Below, piece after piece: positions 17,997 through 26,598 of a stretch of 64,000 bases of DNA. The DNA lies in contig CAWEAD010000006.1 of the NCBI GenBank assembly GCA_963807225.1, positions 62,001 to 126,000 on the forward strand. Reading direction: 5' to 3'. Below the pieces are notes generated by a model. It was not told the origin of the DNA and searched no databases. It saw only the letters and a list, made by a program, of their open reading frames with translations. The DNA is from JAGVGT01 sp963807225. Lineage in GTDB: Bacteria > Desulfobacterota > Desulfobulbia > Desulfobulbales > JAGXFP01. Made by a program: the position numbers and the translations under genes. Within the stretch, counting starts at the first letter, position 1. Every line of letters starts with the position of its first letter.

Positions 17997-20900
17997 ATGG
18001 CAAAAGCAGCAAAGCAGCAGAAATCCGGGACCGTGATGGTCGTCGGCGGCGGAGTGGCCGGAGTCCAGGCCGCTCTCGACCTGACCGAACTCGGCTATTA
18101 CGTTTACCTGGTGGAAAAGTCGGCGGCCATCGGCGGGGCCATGGCCCAGCTGGACAAGACTTTCCCGACCAACGACTGTTCGCTCTGAATACTCGCGCCC
18201 AAGCTGGTGGAGGCCGGTCGGTCTCCCAATATCGAGATTCTGAGCAACGCCGATTTACTGTCCCTGTCGGGCAAACCCGGTGAATTCCAGGCCGAGCTGA
18301 AGCTCCGGCCCCGTTACATCGACGCCGACAAGTGCACGGGCTGCGGGCTTTGCACCACTTACTGCCCGCGGCATCTGGTCGATTCCTACAACGAGGGGCT
18401 GGACGTCACCCGGCCGATCCACATCGACTATCCGCAGGCGGTGCCGGCCACCTACTACATCGATCCCGAGGCCTGTCTGCACATCCAGCATGACACCTGC
18501 AAGATCTGCGTACCGGTCTGCCGCAGCAACGCCATCGACTTTAGCCAGCAGGCCAAGAACATCACCCTGGATATCGGGGCGGTGATTATGGCGCCGGGCT
18601 TCGGCCGGGTGCCGGATTCGGCCCTGGAGAAATACGGTTACGGCCAGCACCCGGACGTGGTGACCAGCATCGAATTCGAGCGGCTCTTGAACCCCTCAGG
18701 TCCCTTCGAGGGCGAGGTGCGTTGCCTCTCCGACCAGCGGCATCCCCAAAGCATCGCTTTCATCCAGTGCGTCGGTTCCCGCGACCTGGGCTGCGACAAC
18801 GGCTACTGCTCGTCGGTCTGCTGCATGTACGCGATCAAGGAGGCGATGGTCGCCAAGGAGCATGACCCGGATTGCGAGATCACCGTCTACTACATGGATC
18901 TGCGCACCCAGGGCAAAGACTTCGATGCCGCCAAAACCCGGGCCGAACAGCATTACGGGATCAAATTCGTCCGAGCTCGGGTGGCCGACGTCATGCCCTG
19001 GGGCAAGAGCCTCAAGCTGACCTACTCGACCATGGACGGGGTACACAGCTTCAAGCCCCACGACATGGTGGTGCTGTCGGTCGGGTTGGACGCCCCGGCC
19101 TCGGCCAAACAACTGGCCGGCATCGGCGCTTTCGAACTGAACAAGTACGATTTCTGCAAGACCGACATCTTCAACCCCCTGGCCACCACCCGCGAGGGAA
19201 TTTACGTGGCCGGCGCCTTCCAGGGTCCCAAGGATATCCCCGAGAGCGTCACCCAGTCCAGCGCCGCCGCCGGCATCGCCTCCGGCTTGATCAAGAGTCA
19301 GCGGGGCAAGGGTGTGGTGGTCAAGTCCTACCCGACCGAGAAGAAACTGGCCAAGGACGAGGAACCACGGATCGGGGTCTTCGTCTGTCACTGCGGCATC
19401 AATATCGCAGGGGTGGTCGACGTGCCCAAGGTCGATGACTACGTCGCGGGCATGGAGGGCGTGGTCTTTCACGCCCAGAGCCTCTACAGCTGTTCGCAGG
19501 ACGCCCAGAAGGTAATCAAGGAGATGATTCAGCTCCATAACCTGAATCGGGTGGTGATCGCCGCCTGTTCGCCCCGGACCCACGAGCCGCTCTTTCAGGA
19601 GACCCTGAAGGACGCCGGCCTGAATCGCAACATGTTCGAAATGGTTAACATCCGCGACCACTGTTCCTGGGTCCATGCCAACGAGCCGGAACAGGCCACC
19701 ATGAAGTCCATGGACCTGGTGCGGATGGGCGTTGCCAAGGCCCGCCACATCCAACCCCTGCCGGAACAGACCGTACCGGTGACCAGGAAGGCGATCGTCC
19801 TCGGCGGCGGCATCGCCGGCATGACCGCGGCCCTTTCGCTGGCCGACCAGGGATATCACACCTCGGTCATCGAGAAGAAAGCCGAGCTCGGCGGCCACCT
19901 GCGGGAGCAGCGTTACACCCTCGACGGCCGGAAGACCGCCGACTTCCTGAAGACGGTCACCGACCGGATCGCCAAGCACAAGCTGGTCGAGGTTTTCACC
20001 GACAGCCAGCTGGCAACCCTGAATGGTTTCGTCGGCAACTTCTCCTCGGTGATCAAGACCAGCAAGGGCAAAAAAGAAGTAGAGCAGACCATCGATCACG
20101 GGGTGGTGGTGGTGGCCACCGGTGGCCGCGATCACCGACCGGAAAAGGTTCTGGGCCGGGCTCTGCCGAAATCGAAGCAGATCGTCACCCAGCTCGAGTT
20201 GGAGCAGCGGCTGGCCGACACCAAGGGCAAGGAGCGAGCGCCGAAATCGGTGGTGATGATCCAGTGCGCCGGTTCCCGGGGCGACGATCTGGCCTATTGC
20301 AGCAAGACCTGCTGCACCCAGGCGGTCAAGAACGCCTTGAAGATCAAGGAAATCAATTCCGCCGCCCAGGTCATCGTCCTGTACCGCGACATGCGAACCT
20401 ACGGCTACGCCGAGGATGCTTATCGTGAGGCGCGCGAAAAAGGGGTGATCTTCATTCCCTACAGCATGGACAGCAAGCCGGAGATCAGCGGTGATGCCAA
20501 GAAGGTGGGGATCACTTTCTTCGATCCGATTCTGCGGGAAGAGGTGAGTATCAACCCCGAACTGCTGGTCTTAAGCGTCGGCACCGTACCCGAGGATACC
20601 GAGGCGCTCAGCAAGCTGCTGAAGATTCCGGTAAACGCCGATAAGTTTTATCTGGAGGCCCATGTCAAACTGAGGCCGGTGGAAATGCCGGTTTCCGGCG
20701 TCTTCCTCTGCGGTCTGGCCCATGCCCCCAAGCCGCTGGAGGAGATCATCGTCCAGGCCCAGGCGGCGGCGGCCAAGGCGGCCATCCCCCTGGTCCGGGG
20801 CGAGGTAGATGTGGAGCCGATCGTCTCCAACATCGACAAGGACAAGTGCATCGGCTGTCGGCTCTGCGTCAGTCTCTGCCCCTACCAGGCCATCGAGATG

Positions 20901-21071
20901 GTCAAGGAAGGCAAGCTGCCCAAGGCCCAGACCATAGTTGCATCCTGTAAGGCCTGCGGCATCTGCGCCGCCCACTGCCCGACCTTCGCCATTTCCATGG
21001 GCGGGTTCACCAACGAACAGATCACCAGCCAGATCGAAGCCTTCGGTCAGACTGTAGAACAGGAGTCCTGA
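17997..21071 (+). CDS. hdrA: Selenocysteine HdrA-like electron-bifurcating flavoprotein, double-length
   Basis: Heterodisulfide-reductase A family protein of 1024 residues with in-frame TGA at 18186-18188 (Sec64) in the motif FPTNDCSL-Sec-ILAPKLVEAG, where HdrA proteins have Cys or Sec. It is a tandem of two HdrA-like halves: FAD motif MVVGGGVAGVQAALDL near residue 14 and a second, IVLGGGIAGMTAALSLADQG, near 598. Ferredoxin clusters are CTGCGLCTTYC (about 110), CKICVPVC, and a C-terminal pair CIGCRLCVSLC and CKACGICAAHC (about 946-990). HdrA is the site of flavin-based electron bifurcation. Here it lies between a formate dehydrogenase and MvhD, with no HdrB or HdrC in the window, so the terminal partner is not heterodisulfide as such. 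ATG at 17997 follows GGAGTGAAGTAAC. Confidence 0.93.
18186..18226 (+). promoter_or_regulatory. Sec codon TGA and SECIS-like hairpin in hdrA
   Basis: TGA at 18186-18188. Downstream, GGAGGCC (18209-18215) pairs with GGTCTCC (18220-18226) as 7 bp with one G-U pair, around the loop GGTC. The spacing to the TGA is about 20 nt, slightly longer than in the other two genes but within the range seen for bacterial SECIS elements. Confidence 0.8.
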
Positions 21072-21072
21072 A

Positions 21073-21681
21073 ATGAGCAAGGAAGTGTTCAATCCCAAAA
21101 TCCTGGGGTTCCTCTGCAACTGGTGTTGCTACGCGGCGGCCGATGCCGCCGGGGTTTCCCGCTACCAGTATCCCCCTCAACTGCGGACCATCCGGGTGAT
21201 GTGCACCGGCCGCATCGACCCCGCCTTCGTGATGCGGGGCTTTGTCGAGGGGGCGGCCGGCATCTTCAGCGGTGGCTGACAACTCGGCGAATGTCATTAC
21301 CAGGTTGGTAATTACGATGCAATGGGAGTCAACGGGCTGATCAAGAGAGTACTGACCGAGGTGGGCTTCAATCCGGCCCGCTATAACCTGCAATGGGCCT
21401 CGGCCGCGGAAGCGCCGCGCTTCGTCAAACTGATCACCGAGTTCACCGCCAAGGTCAAGGAACTGGGGCCGTTGGGCGCCGCCGAGGGCATGAGCCCGGA
21501 CGAGGCCCGCGCCAAGGCCGAACTGGCCCTGAAGATGGTCAGCGACCGCAAGGTTCGAATCGGCTTCGGCAATCTGAGCAAGGAACTGCGCAAGGAGGTG
21601 CCGGGGCTGACCGACCAGACCATCGCCACGGCGGTGGATGAGAAACTGGCCAAGAACCTGGCCGGCGTCAGCGCCGATTGA
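21073..21681 (+). CDS. mvhD: Selenocysteine MvhD-type [2Fe-2S] electron-transfer protein
   Basis: MvhD/FlpD family protein, which carries electrons from a hydrogenase or formate dehydrogenase to HdrA. The frame starts ATG 21073, 1 nt after the hdrA stop, and contains TGA at 21277-21279 (Sec69). It continues in the same frame to 21681, giving 202 residues. The N-terminal CNWCCYAAADAAGVSRYQYP and RVMCTGRIDP are family hallmarks. The Sec sits in GIFSGG-Sec-QLGECHY, where methanogen MvhD has the Cys or Sec of GGCHxGxCHY. The C-terminal part, ending in LAKNLAGVSAD, is helical. Without Sec the gene would appear as two fragments. The tight packing behind hdrA and the strong terminator after it mark the end of the fdh-hdrA-mvhD unit. 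Confidence 0.94.
21277..21312 (+). promoter_or_regulatory. Sec codon TGA and SECIS-like hairpin in mvhD
   Basis: TGA at 21277-21279. ATTACCA (21296-21302) pairs perfectly with TGGTAAT (21306-21312) around a GGT loop, 16 nt after the TGA. This is the clearest of the three hairpins. Confidence 0.86.
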
Positions 21682-21705
21682 GCTTATTCCTTGATTTTCC
21701 GGCAG

Positions 21706-21746
21706 GACGGTTAGACATCTCTATGATGTTTAACCGTCTTTTTTTT
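21706..21746 (+). terminator. Rho-independent terminator of the fdh-hdrA-mvhD unit
   Basis: GACGGTTAGACATC (21706-21719) pairs with GATGTTTAACCGTC (21725-21738), one mismatch, followed by eight T. It lies 25 nt after the mvhD stop. Confidence 0.95.
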
Positions 21747-21775
21747 AGCAGTACAACAGTAAATGAGCGTGACAA

Positions 21776-22141
21776 ATGAGCAAGCTGCTGTTGATCGAGG
21801 ATAACATCCTGCTGTTGGAAACCACCAGGGAACTGCTGGAAACCTTGGACCACCAGGTTTTTATGGCCGCCAACGGCCAGCAGGCCAGGGAAATAATGGC
21901 CAGCCACGGGGCGGAGATTGAGCTGGTTCTACTCGACCTGACCCTGCCCGACATCGACGGCGGCGAACTGCTGCGGGAACTGGCGGATAAATTCGCCAAC
22001 TTGAAAGTGGTGCTCTGCACCGGCTCTTTGAACGACGAAAACCTGCGTCGTCACCCGGCGGTCCGCGGTTATCTGGCCAAGCCCTTCGAATTGCGGGATT
22101 TGCAGAAAGTCATTACCCAGACCCTAACATTAAAGTCCTGA
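21776..22141 (+). CDS. Single-domain response regulator (receiver only)
   Basis: A 121-residue CheY-like receiver domain without an output domain. The phosphoacceptor Asp54 is in LVLLDLTLPDIDGGEL, the acidic pair is in LLLIEDN near the N-terminus, and the conserved Lys is in GYLAKPFEL. It follows the terminator of the mvhD unit and is convergent with the histidine kinase gene on the other strand; the two 3' ends overlap by 12 bp. Such proteins act through phosphorelay or protein contact rather than DNA binding. The partner is unknown; proximity to the minus-strand kinase is suggestive only. Confidence 0.9.
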   Translation: MSKLLLIEDNILLLETTRELLETLDHQVFMAANGQQAREIMASHGAEIELVLLDLTLPDIDGGELLRELADKFANLKVVLCTGSLNDENLRRHPAVRGYLAKPFELRDLQKVITQTLTLKS

Positions 22142-23490
22142 CTCTGCGATTGGCTCTTTAACAGCTAAAGTCACTGTTACAAGAAGCCCGGTTCGGCTTT
22201 GTTGGTTGGCATAAGCCAGGTTGACTGTCGCACCTATCCGTTCGGCAATGGTTCGGACAATTGACAAACCAAGTCCGGAGCCCATCTCGTCGTTACCCAA
22301 TACCCGGTAGAAGGGATCGAAGACCCGGTCCCGCTCGGCTTCAGGAATTCCCGGACCCGTATCCGCGATCCGTAAAATCACCTGCCCTGAACGGCGGTTT
22401 GTACGGAGAGATCTACCTGCCCGCCCTCCGGTGTATAGCGAATCGCGTTTTCAACGAGGTTTTTTATCACTGTTTTCAGATCCGCTTCCCGGACCATTAT
22501 CCTGATGTCACCTTCACTCACCACGCCGACATCGATATGCTTGGCTTCCGCCAGGGGCAGGAGATCTTCCAGCACCTGACGAAAAACCGATTGCACCGAC
22601 ACCGGTCCCGGTATTTCTCGGGATGTCTCCTGGATCCGGGCCATGGTCAGCAGTTGCTCGATCAGGACTCTGGTCCGTTGAATGGCATTGCCCAGCGCCA
22701 TCAACTGCTGCCTGGCCTGGTCCGACATCTCCGCCGCGCCCAGGCGCTCGGCCTGCAGGGAAAGCGCCGTCAACGGCGAACGCAATTCGTGCGCGGCGTC
22801 CGCCACAAAGCGCCGCTGCACCGCCACTGAATGGGCGACCAGCGACAGCAGGCGATTGATTGCCACCACAAAGGGGCGAATTTCCGAGGGTAAGTGGGTA
22901 TCGGCGATCTCACGTAAATCATCTTCGGATCGTTGATCAAGCTCGAAAGCCAGTTTCTTCATGGGACTGAACATCTTTTTGATCAGGTAGCCCACCAAGA
23001 GCAGCAAGATCGGGATGAGGATTAAAAAAGACAGCATGGTCCGCAGAGCGCTGTCGCGGGCGATTTCATCTCGTACGGCGGTTTGCTGGCCGACGGCCAC
23101 CCGGGTGCCCGAAGCCAGGGTCTTGACGAAAATCCGCCAGGACAGATTTTGCACCATGACGGTTTGAATGCCGTCAGGCAAATCCAAGGGCAAGCCGGGT
23201 AGCTCCCCGGCCGGTTCCAATTCCGGTGAATTCGGCTGGTGCAAGAGCTGAACCACCACCCGGGTTTCTGGGTCAACGTCCGGGACGACATCTTGAGGCA
23301 ACTCGGGTGGTGTAACATGCAAGCGCTGGCGATGGATCAAAGCGGCAGTCTGCCGAAGTTGATCGTCCTGCAGTTCGATTGCCTCCTGAAAAGCCGAGAG
23401 GAACGAAATAACGCCGGTGGCCAGGGCAACCAGCAGAATAACCAGCGCGAGCCAGGCTGAAAGCCGGAATTGCAGGGATTGACTCATCAT
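22130..23490 (-). CDS. QseC/PmrB-type sensor histidine kinase, frameshifted near its 3' end
   Basis: Membrane sensor kinase. The N-terminus (MMSQSLQFRLSAWLALVILL) is the first membrane helix, followed by a periplasmic domain of about 125 residues, a second helix (FLILIPILLLLVGYLI), a linker, and the HisKA box DAAHELRSPLTALSLQAERL. The ATPase domain contains NLVENAIRYTPEGG, then breaks; in another frame it continues ILRIADTGPGIPEAER, then GSGLGLSIVRTIAERIGA. Inserting one base near 22380 (reading CAGGGCCAGGTG) joins the two parts into about 453 residues. The start ATG overlaps the TGA of the response regulator gene (ATGA), so the pair is translationally coupled. The one-base deletion is either an error or a recent inactivation. 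Confidence 0.85.
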
Positions 23491-24173
23491 TTGTCCTTGG
23501 CAACCAGCCATCCCACCCCCCGGACATTTTTGATGGCCGAGCTGCCCAGCTTTTTGCGCAACGAATGGATGAGAAACTCAACGGCGTTGCTCTCGACCTC
23601 TTCGCCCCAGCCGTAAATGCGATCTTCCAGTTCGCCGCGGGAGAGAATGGCACCGGGCCTGATCAGCAAGGCTTGCAGCAAGGAAAACTCCCGGCCGGAC
23701 AGGAGAGTCGTGACCCCGGCCACGGTTGCTTCGCGGGTGACCGGATCGAGGGTAATGACGCCATTCGAAAGTACCGGGCCGGATGCACCGCCTTTGCGCC
23801 GGACAACCGCCCGCATCCTGGCCAGCAGTTCCGCCATCTCAAAGGGTTTCAGCACGTAGTCGTCGGCCCCGCCGTCCAGGCCAAGCAGGCGATCTTCCAA
23901 GGCGTCGCGGGCGGTCATGATTATTATGGGTATGGGGTTGTTCCGCGACCGAATGGACCGTAGAACCTCCAAACCGTCCTTCTTGGGCAAACCCAGGTCC
24001 AAAAGGAGAAGGTCATAGGTTTGGCCGTCAATGGAAAATAATGCCTCCTGGCCATCCCGCACCCAATCGACGGCGTAGGTCGCATCTTTAAGCGCCTGCT
24101 TGACCGCTGTTCCGATCATTCTATCGTCTTCTACCAGCAATACCCGCATGAACCGACTCCTCAGCCTTTTCAA
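23487..24173 (-). CDS. OmpR/QseB-family DNA-binding response regulator
   Basis: A two-component regulator of 228 residues: an N-terminal receiver with acidic pocket VEDDRMI, phosphoacceptor Asp in DLLLLDLGLPKKDG and Lys in VLKPFEM, then a C-terminal winged helix typical of OmpR/PhoB (LLSGREFSLLQALLIRPGAI, SRGELEDRIYG, VEFLIHSLRKKLG). The closest style is QseB/PmrA, which fits the QseC-like kinase co-transcribed downstream. OmpR-family proteins bind tandem repeats phased by about 11 bp; exactly such repeats (ATTAGCC-N4-ATTAGCC) precede the two PepSY genes nearby, making them likely targets. The first codons may extend to an upstream ATG; the MRVLLVEDD start is equally plausible. Confidence 0.93.
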   Translation of the reverse strand: MKRLRSRFMRVLLVEDDRMIGTAVKQALKDATYAVDWVRDGQEALFSIDGQTYDLLLLDLGLPKKDGLEVLRSIRSRNNPIPIIIMTARDALEDRLLGLDGGADDYVLKPFEMAELLARMRAVVRRKGGASGPVLSNGVITLDPVTREATVAGVTTLLSGREFSLLQALLIRPGAILSRGELEDRIYGWGEEVESNAVEFLIHSLRKKLGSSAIKNVRGVGWLVAKDK

Positions 24174-24318
24174 CCACGCTGTATCATCTAATTACCACAA
24201 CCTGAGGGGGATTATTATTGCCGCGCCTGAAAAAACTGTCGAGGGCTGATTGCCTGTAGAGCAAAATTACGTTGCCCCTCAGGAATCGGCATTCAATCCT
24301 CCTTATCCGGAAAACAAC

Positions 24319-25092
24319 CTAAAAATCACTTTCGGTACTGGTCGGTCTGACCTGAAGTTGCTGCAAGCCGCGATAGTGTTGCCAGGTGCAATAGGCCATG
24401 CAACTCCCAAGAATCACCAGCAGCAGTAAGGATGAATCTATCGTACCCACCCCCAGTCCACCATGTCCGAGAGGCTTGGTGAAAAGATCCCCGAAAGTCG
24501 CGCCAAAGGGACGGGTCAGCACAAAAGCCAGCCAGAACAGTAATACCTTGGGAACCTTGGTGAAGTAGGCAGCAAACGCAGCCAGGGCCAGCGCCATGCC
24601 GATCAGTTCCGCGCCACCGGCATAGCCGAGCCCTGAGGTATCGGAGAAAAAATCGCCCAAGGCGGTGCCCAGGGTGTTCGACACCAGGATTGCTATCCAG
24701 TACAACAACTCCGCCTTGGACGACCTGATCTTCTCCACATCCAGCGGTTGCCCACTAAGCCGCCAAAAGGTGAAGATTGCCAGCAGAATGGCAAGCAGAA
24801 TCGCCGAGCCTGTTACATAGCCGAGATGCAGAGTGCGATCCATGTAATCCGAAATCGTGGTACCGACCATCGTAGTTGAGAGGATTACGCTCCAGTAGAT
24901 GACGGGATGGTATTTTTTGCTGCCCAGCTGTGGAATGACCGTGACCAGGAAGAAGCCGAACAAAATTATCGAACTAACGGCGTAACCCAGATTCAGGGTC
25001 ATGGACAGCAGGTCGCCGGAAGTCTCACCCAGAGTGGTAGCGGCTATTTTCATGATCCAGAAGAGGAGAGTGACTTCGGGGAGTTTCTTCAT
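24319..25092 (-). CDS. COG4705-type integral membrane protein with four internal repeats
   Basis: A membrane protein of 257 residues with about eight hydrophobic segments. A motif is repeated four times: TTLGETSGDLLSMTLNLGY, TMVGTTISDYMDRTLHLGY, NTLGTALGDFFSDTSGLGY and PFGATFGDLFTKPLGHGGLG. The spacing suggests four two-helix units. It matches uncharacterised membrane-anchored proteins of the COG4705 type; no transport substrate is established. It lies between a PepSY gene and the two-component pair on the same strand, suggesting membership of the regulon or operon. The Cys-poor, acid/Gly repeat could form a channel-like pore; that is inference. Confidence 0.75.
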   Translation of the reverse strand: MKKLPEVTLLFWIMKIAATTLGETSGDLLSMTLNLGYAVSSIILFGFFLVTVIPQLGSKKYHPVIYWSVILSTTMVGTTISDYMDRTLHLGYVTGSAILLAILLAIFTFWRLSGQPLDVEKIRSSKAELLYWIAILVSNTLGTALGDFFSDTSGLGYAGGAELIGMALALAAFAAYFTKVPKVLLFWLAFVLTRPFGATFGDLFTKPLGHGGLGVGTIDSSLLLLVILGSCMAYCTWQHYRGLQQLQVRPTSTESDF

Positions 25093-25211
25093 TGTTCCTG
25101 TATCCTTTGGTTGAAAGCGGCTGCAAAACAGTCGATAAACTCATGGGACCAGATCAGCCTCACGTTTCTCACAACCAGAAATGGGGGCTGATTAATTAGC
25201 TGCTCCAGCTA

Positions 25212-25523
25212 TTATTCCGCATTCGACCCTTCAGAGGCATTTTCCAGAACTTTGCCGGTTCCGGCGTCGACGTTGACTTCCTGCAAGACCGTATCGTGTT
25301 GAATATTGAAGGAATAGCACAGGCCACTGCGACTATTTTCATGCTCCAATTCCTCCTCGGTGATATTGCCTGGATAGGCCTTGAGGGCAATGGCCCGGGC
25401 CTGTTCCAGGTTGATCTTGGCCTCTCCGGCTAATTCCTGGCCCGTAAAGGCGAAGGCATTGGCCGCAGCCCCGGTCAAAACCAGACCCAGCGAGATAATT
25501 ATCTGCTTATTCACTATTTTCAT
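25212..25523 (-). CDS. PepSY-domain periplasmic protein (copy 1)
   Basis: A 103-residue exported protein: signal peptide IIISLGLVLTGAAANAFA at the N-terminus, then one PepSY unit (INLEQARAIALKAYPGNITE, ELEHENSRSGLCYSFNIQ, QEVNVDAGTGKVLEN). PepSY proteins are thought to modulate proteases or act near sensor kinases in the envelope; the role here is unproven. The start ATG has AGGAG 8 nt upstream. Copy 2 at 26599-26910 has identical length and is clearly paralogous. About 80 bp upstream lies an 11-bp-phased direct repeat shared with copy 2, implying joint control by the OmpR-type regulator of this island. Confidence 0.88.
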   Translation of the reverse strand: MKIVNKQIIISLGLVLTGAAANAFAFTGQELAGEAKINLEQARAIALKAYPGNITEEELEHENSRSGLCYSFNIQHDTVLQEVNVDAGTGKVLENASEGSNAE

Positions 25524-25601
25524 GTTGATACTCCTGTTGAATAATTAAGTTCGGGCCGGCGCCTCATGCACCCACCACGATGAACACTCTACATCACGAA
25601 A

Positions 25602-25619
25602 ATTAGCCGATGATTAGCC
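25602..25619 (-). promoter_or_regulatory. Direct-repeat operator upstream of PepSY copy 1
   Basis: Two copies of ATTAGCC (plus strand) are separated by GATG, an 11-bp phase typical of OmpR/PhoB-family sites. Read on the minus strand it is GGCTAAT-CATC-GGCTAAT, followed by TTTCGTG and a possible -10 TAGAGT, so the second half-site takes the -35 position, as at activated class II promoters. The same block occurs at 26994-27011. Confidence 0.72.
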
Positions 25620-25767
25620 AGGAAAATTTGTTTTCGCGGTAAAGTGCGGAATCGGAGAGGGGGATGACTTACAACCAATGAGACTGGTTTATGTTCTACC
25701 TGGCGGGACAGCTGGCGCCAAGGGTCATCAATTTGAATTTAAGGCGTCTTTCTGACAATTTTCCGCA

Positions 25768-25830
25768 AAATCAGTTGGTTTGCGCGGGTTTGTACGGAAA
25801 GATCAATCTGTCCGCCCTCCGGGGTAGGTA
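25768..25830 (-). pseudogene. Remnant of a second QseC-like histidine kinase ATPase domain
   Basis: On the minus strand this segment reads PTPEGGQIDLSVQTRANQLI, matching the YTPEGGQVDLSVQTA part of the intact kinase at 22385-22430. The DNA is also similar over about 41 bp (GGTTTGTACGGA.AGATC...CCGCCCTCCGG). The rest of the kinase is missing on both sides. The end of the ykgJ-like gene overlaps this remnant in another frame, so the protein's last residues are derived from it. It is evidence that a kinase-PepSY module was duplicated and then partly deleted. Confidence 0.65.
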
Positions 25831-26213
25831 CGGTTGAAACGGTAACCGCATTGACTGCCACATAGTTTTACATCATCAATGTCCCGCTGATCTATCGGGA
25901 AGACTTTACAGGCCTTCGGCCGGTAGGAACCATAGGTCAGACACCGGCCTTGCCTGGTCAGCATTGGGCAGGTAAAGAGCAGGTTACAGCAAGTACCGCA
26001 TTGATTGCATCCGCCTTCACGGAGTTGCAACTCCCGCTGAATATGCCCTTTACGGAAATGAACCAGAAAAAAACGCCTTAACTTGCCTGTCGTGTGAAGC
26101 ACAAAACGGGAATTATGATAGGTATGGGTGATCGTGAAATTCAGACGACGGAATAAACTCGTTAAAGCGGTCTGGTTAAACCATATGTTTACGTTTTGGC
26201 GCAGCGGTTGCAT
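25803..26213 (-). CDS. YkgJ-family Cys-cluster (Zn/Fe-chelating) protein
   Basis: A 136-residue protein with the YkgJ signature CNQCGTCCNLLFTCPML at about residues 69-85, further Cys in GRCLTYGSYRPKACKVFP, and Cys pairs near the C-terminus (KLCGSQCGYRF). The family binds a metal or Fe-S cluster; its reaction is mostly unknown. The ATG at 26213 is preferred over upstream codons because AAGGAG precedes it by about 10 nt. The first 65 residues are basic and lack Cys. The final TYPGGRTD lies inside the kinase remnant at 25768-25830 and is probably not native to the family. It sits between the two PepSY genes. Confidence 0.8.
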   Translation of the reverse strand: MQPLRQNVNIWFNQTALTSLFRRLNFTITHTYHNSRFVLHTTGKLRRFFLVHFRKGHIQRELQLREGGCNQCGTCCNLLFTCPMLTRQGRCLTYGSYRPKACKVFPIDQRDIDDVKLCGSQCGYRFNRTYPGGRTD

Positions 26214-26240
26214 TTTTATTTTCTCCTTCTGGGAGGGCAC

Positions 26241-26598
26241 TCCCTTGCTTCAGGTAGAATTTTAACGTCCATGAATAATTTGTGGCAAGAACAGGCAATA
26301 AGTTCGTCGCAAACATTTTACTATACTGGCCCTCTGTCGGAGAGGAATGGGCAGGGGAAAATCGTCTCCACGCCCCATTGATTCGTTTCGGTACGAAAAG
26401 GCCACGCTTCCTGAGAGGAGAAACCGGTTAGTATACGGAGCCGCCCTGCGAGCTTTAAGTGTAATTTGAAGCCACCGGCTTTTGGCCTGTGGAGACTTCA
26501 TCCCAAACGTTGGCGAAAAACCGGCCAGAAAACCTGAGATTAGAGAAGATCCTCCATTCCACTAAACAATAACGGGGGATCTTCTCAGCTTCAGGTGG
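26241..26598. other. Intergenic region between the ykgJ-like gene and PepSY copy 2
   Basis: No ORF with family similarity was found in these 358 bp. The only structure noted is the inverted repeat at 26543-26586. The promoter for the ykgJ-like gene should be here but is not obvious. Confidence 0.4.
26543..26586 (-). terminator. 13-bp inverted repeat after PepSY copy 2
   Basis: GAGAAGATCCTCC pairs with GGGGGATCTTCTC (13 positions, one G-T), 12 nt beyond the PepSY copy 2 stop on the minus strand. No U-run follows, so it is either a 3' stabilising hairpin or a weak terminator. Confidence 0.5.

Noticed and set aside
18696..20135. Minus-strand ORF of 479 codons opposite hdrA
   Set aside because: No domain; the His/Gly/Asp-rich composition is typical of antisense frames.
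18207..21071. Separate 954-residue gene starting at 18207
   Set aside because: The frame continues upstream through TGA 18186 to the FAD-binding N-terminus of HdrA; no ribosome binding site precedes 18207.
21322..21681. Separate gene starting at 21322
   Set aside because: It is the continuation of mvhD in the same frame after the Sec codon; family similarity spans the TGA.
24174..24318. Operator upstream of the response regulator gene
   Set aside because: A single GGTAATTAG sequence does not match the repeat well enough.
25188..25203. Possible third GGCTAAT-type operator upstream of the COG4705-like gene
   Set aside because: Only one imperfect half-site (AGCTAAT) and no 11-bp partner.
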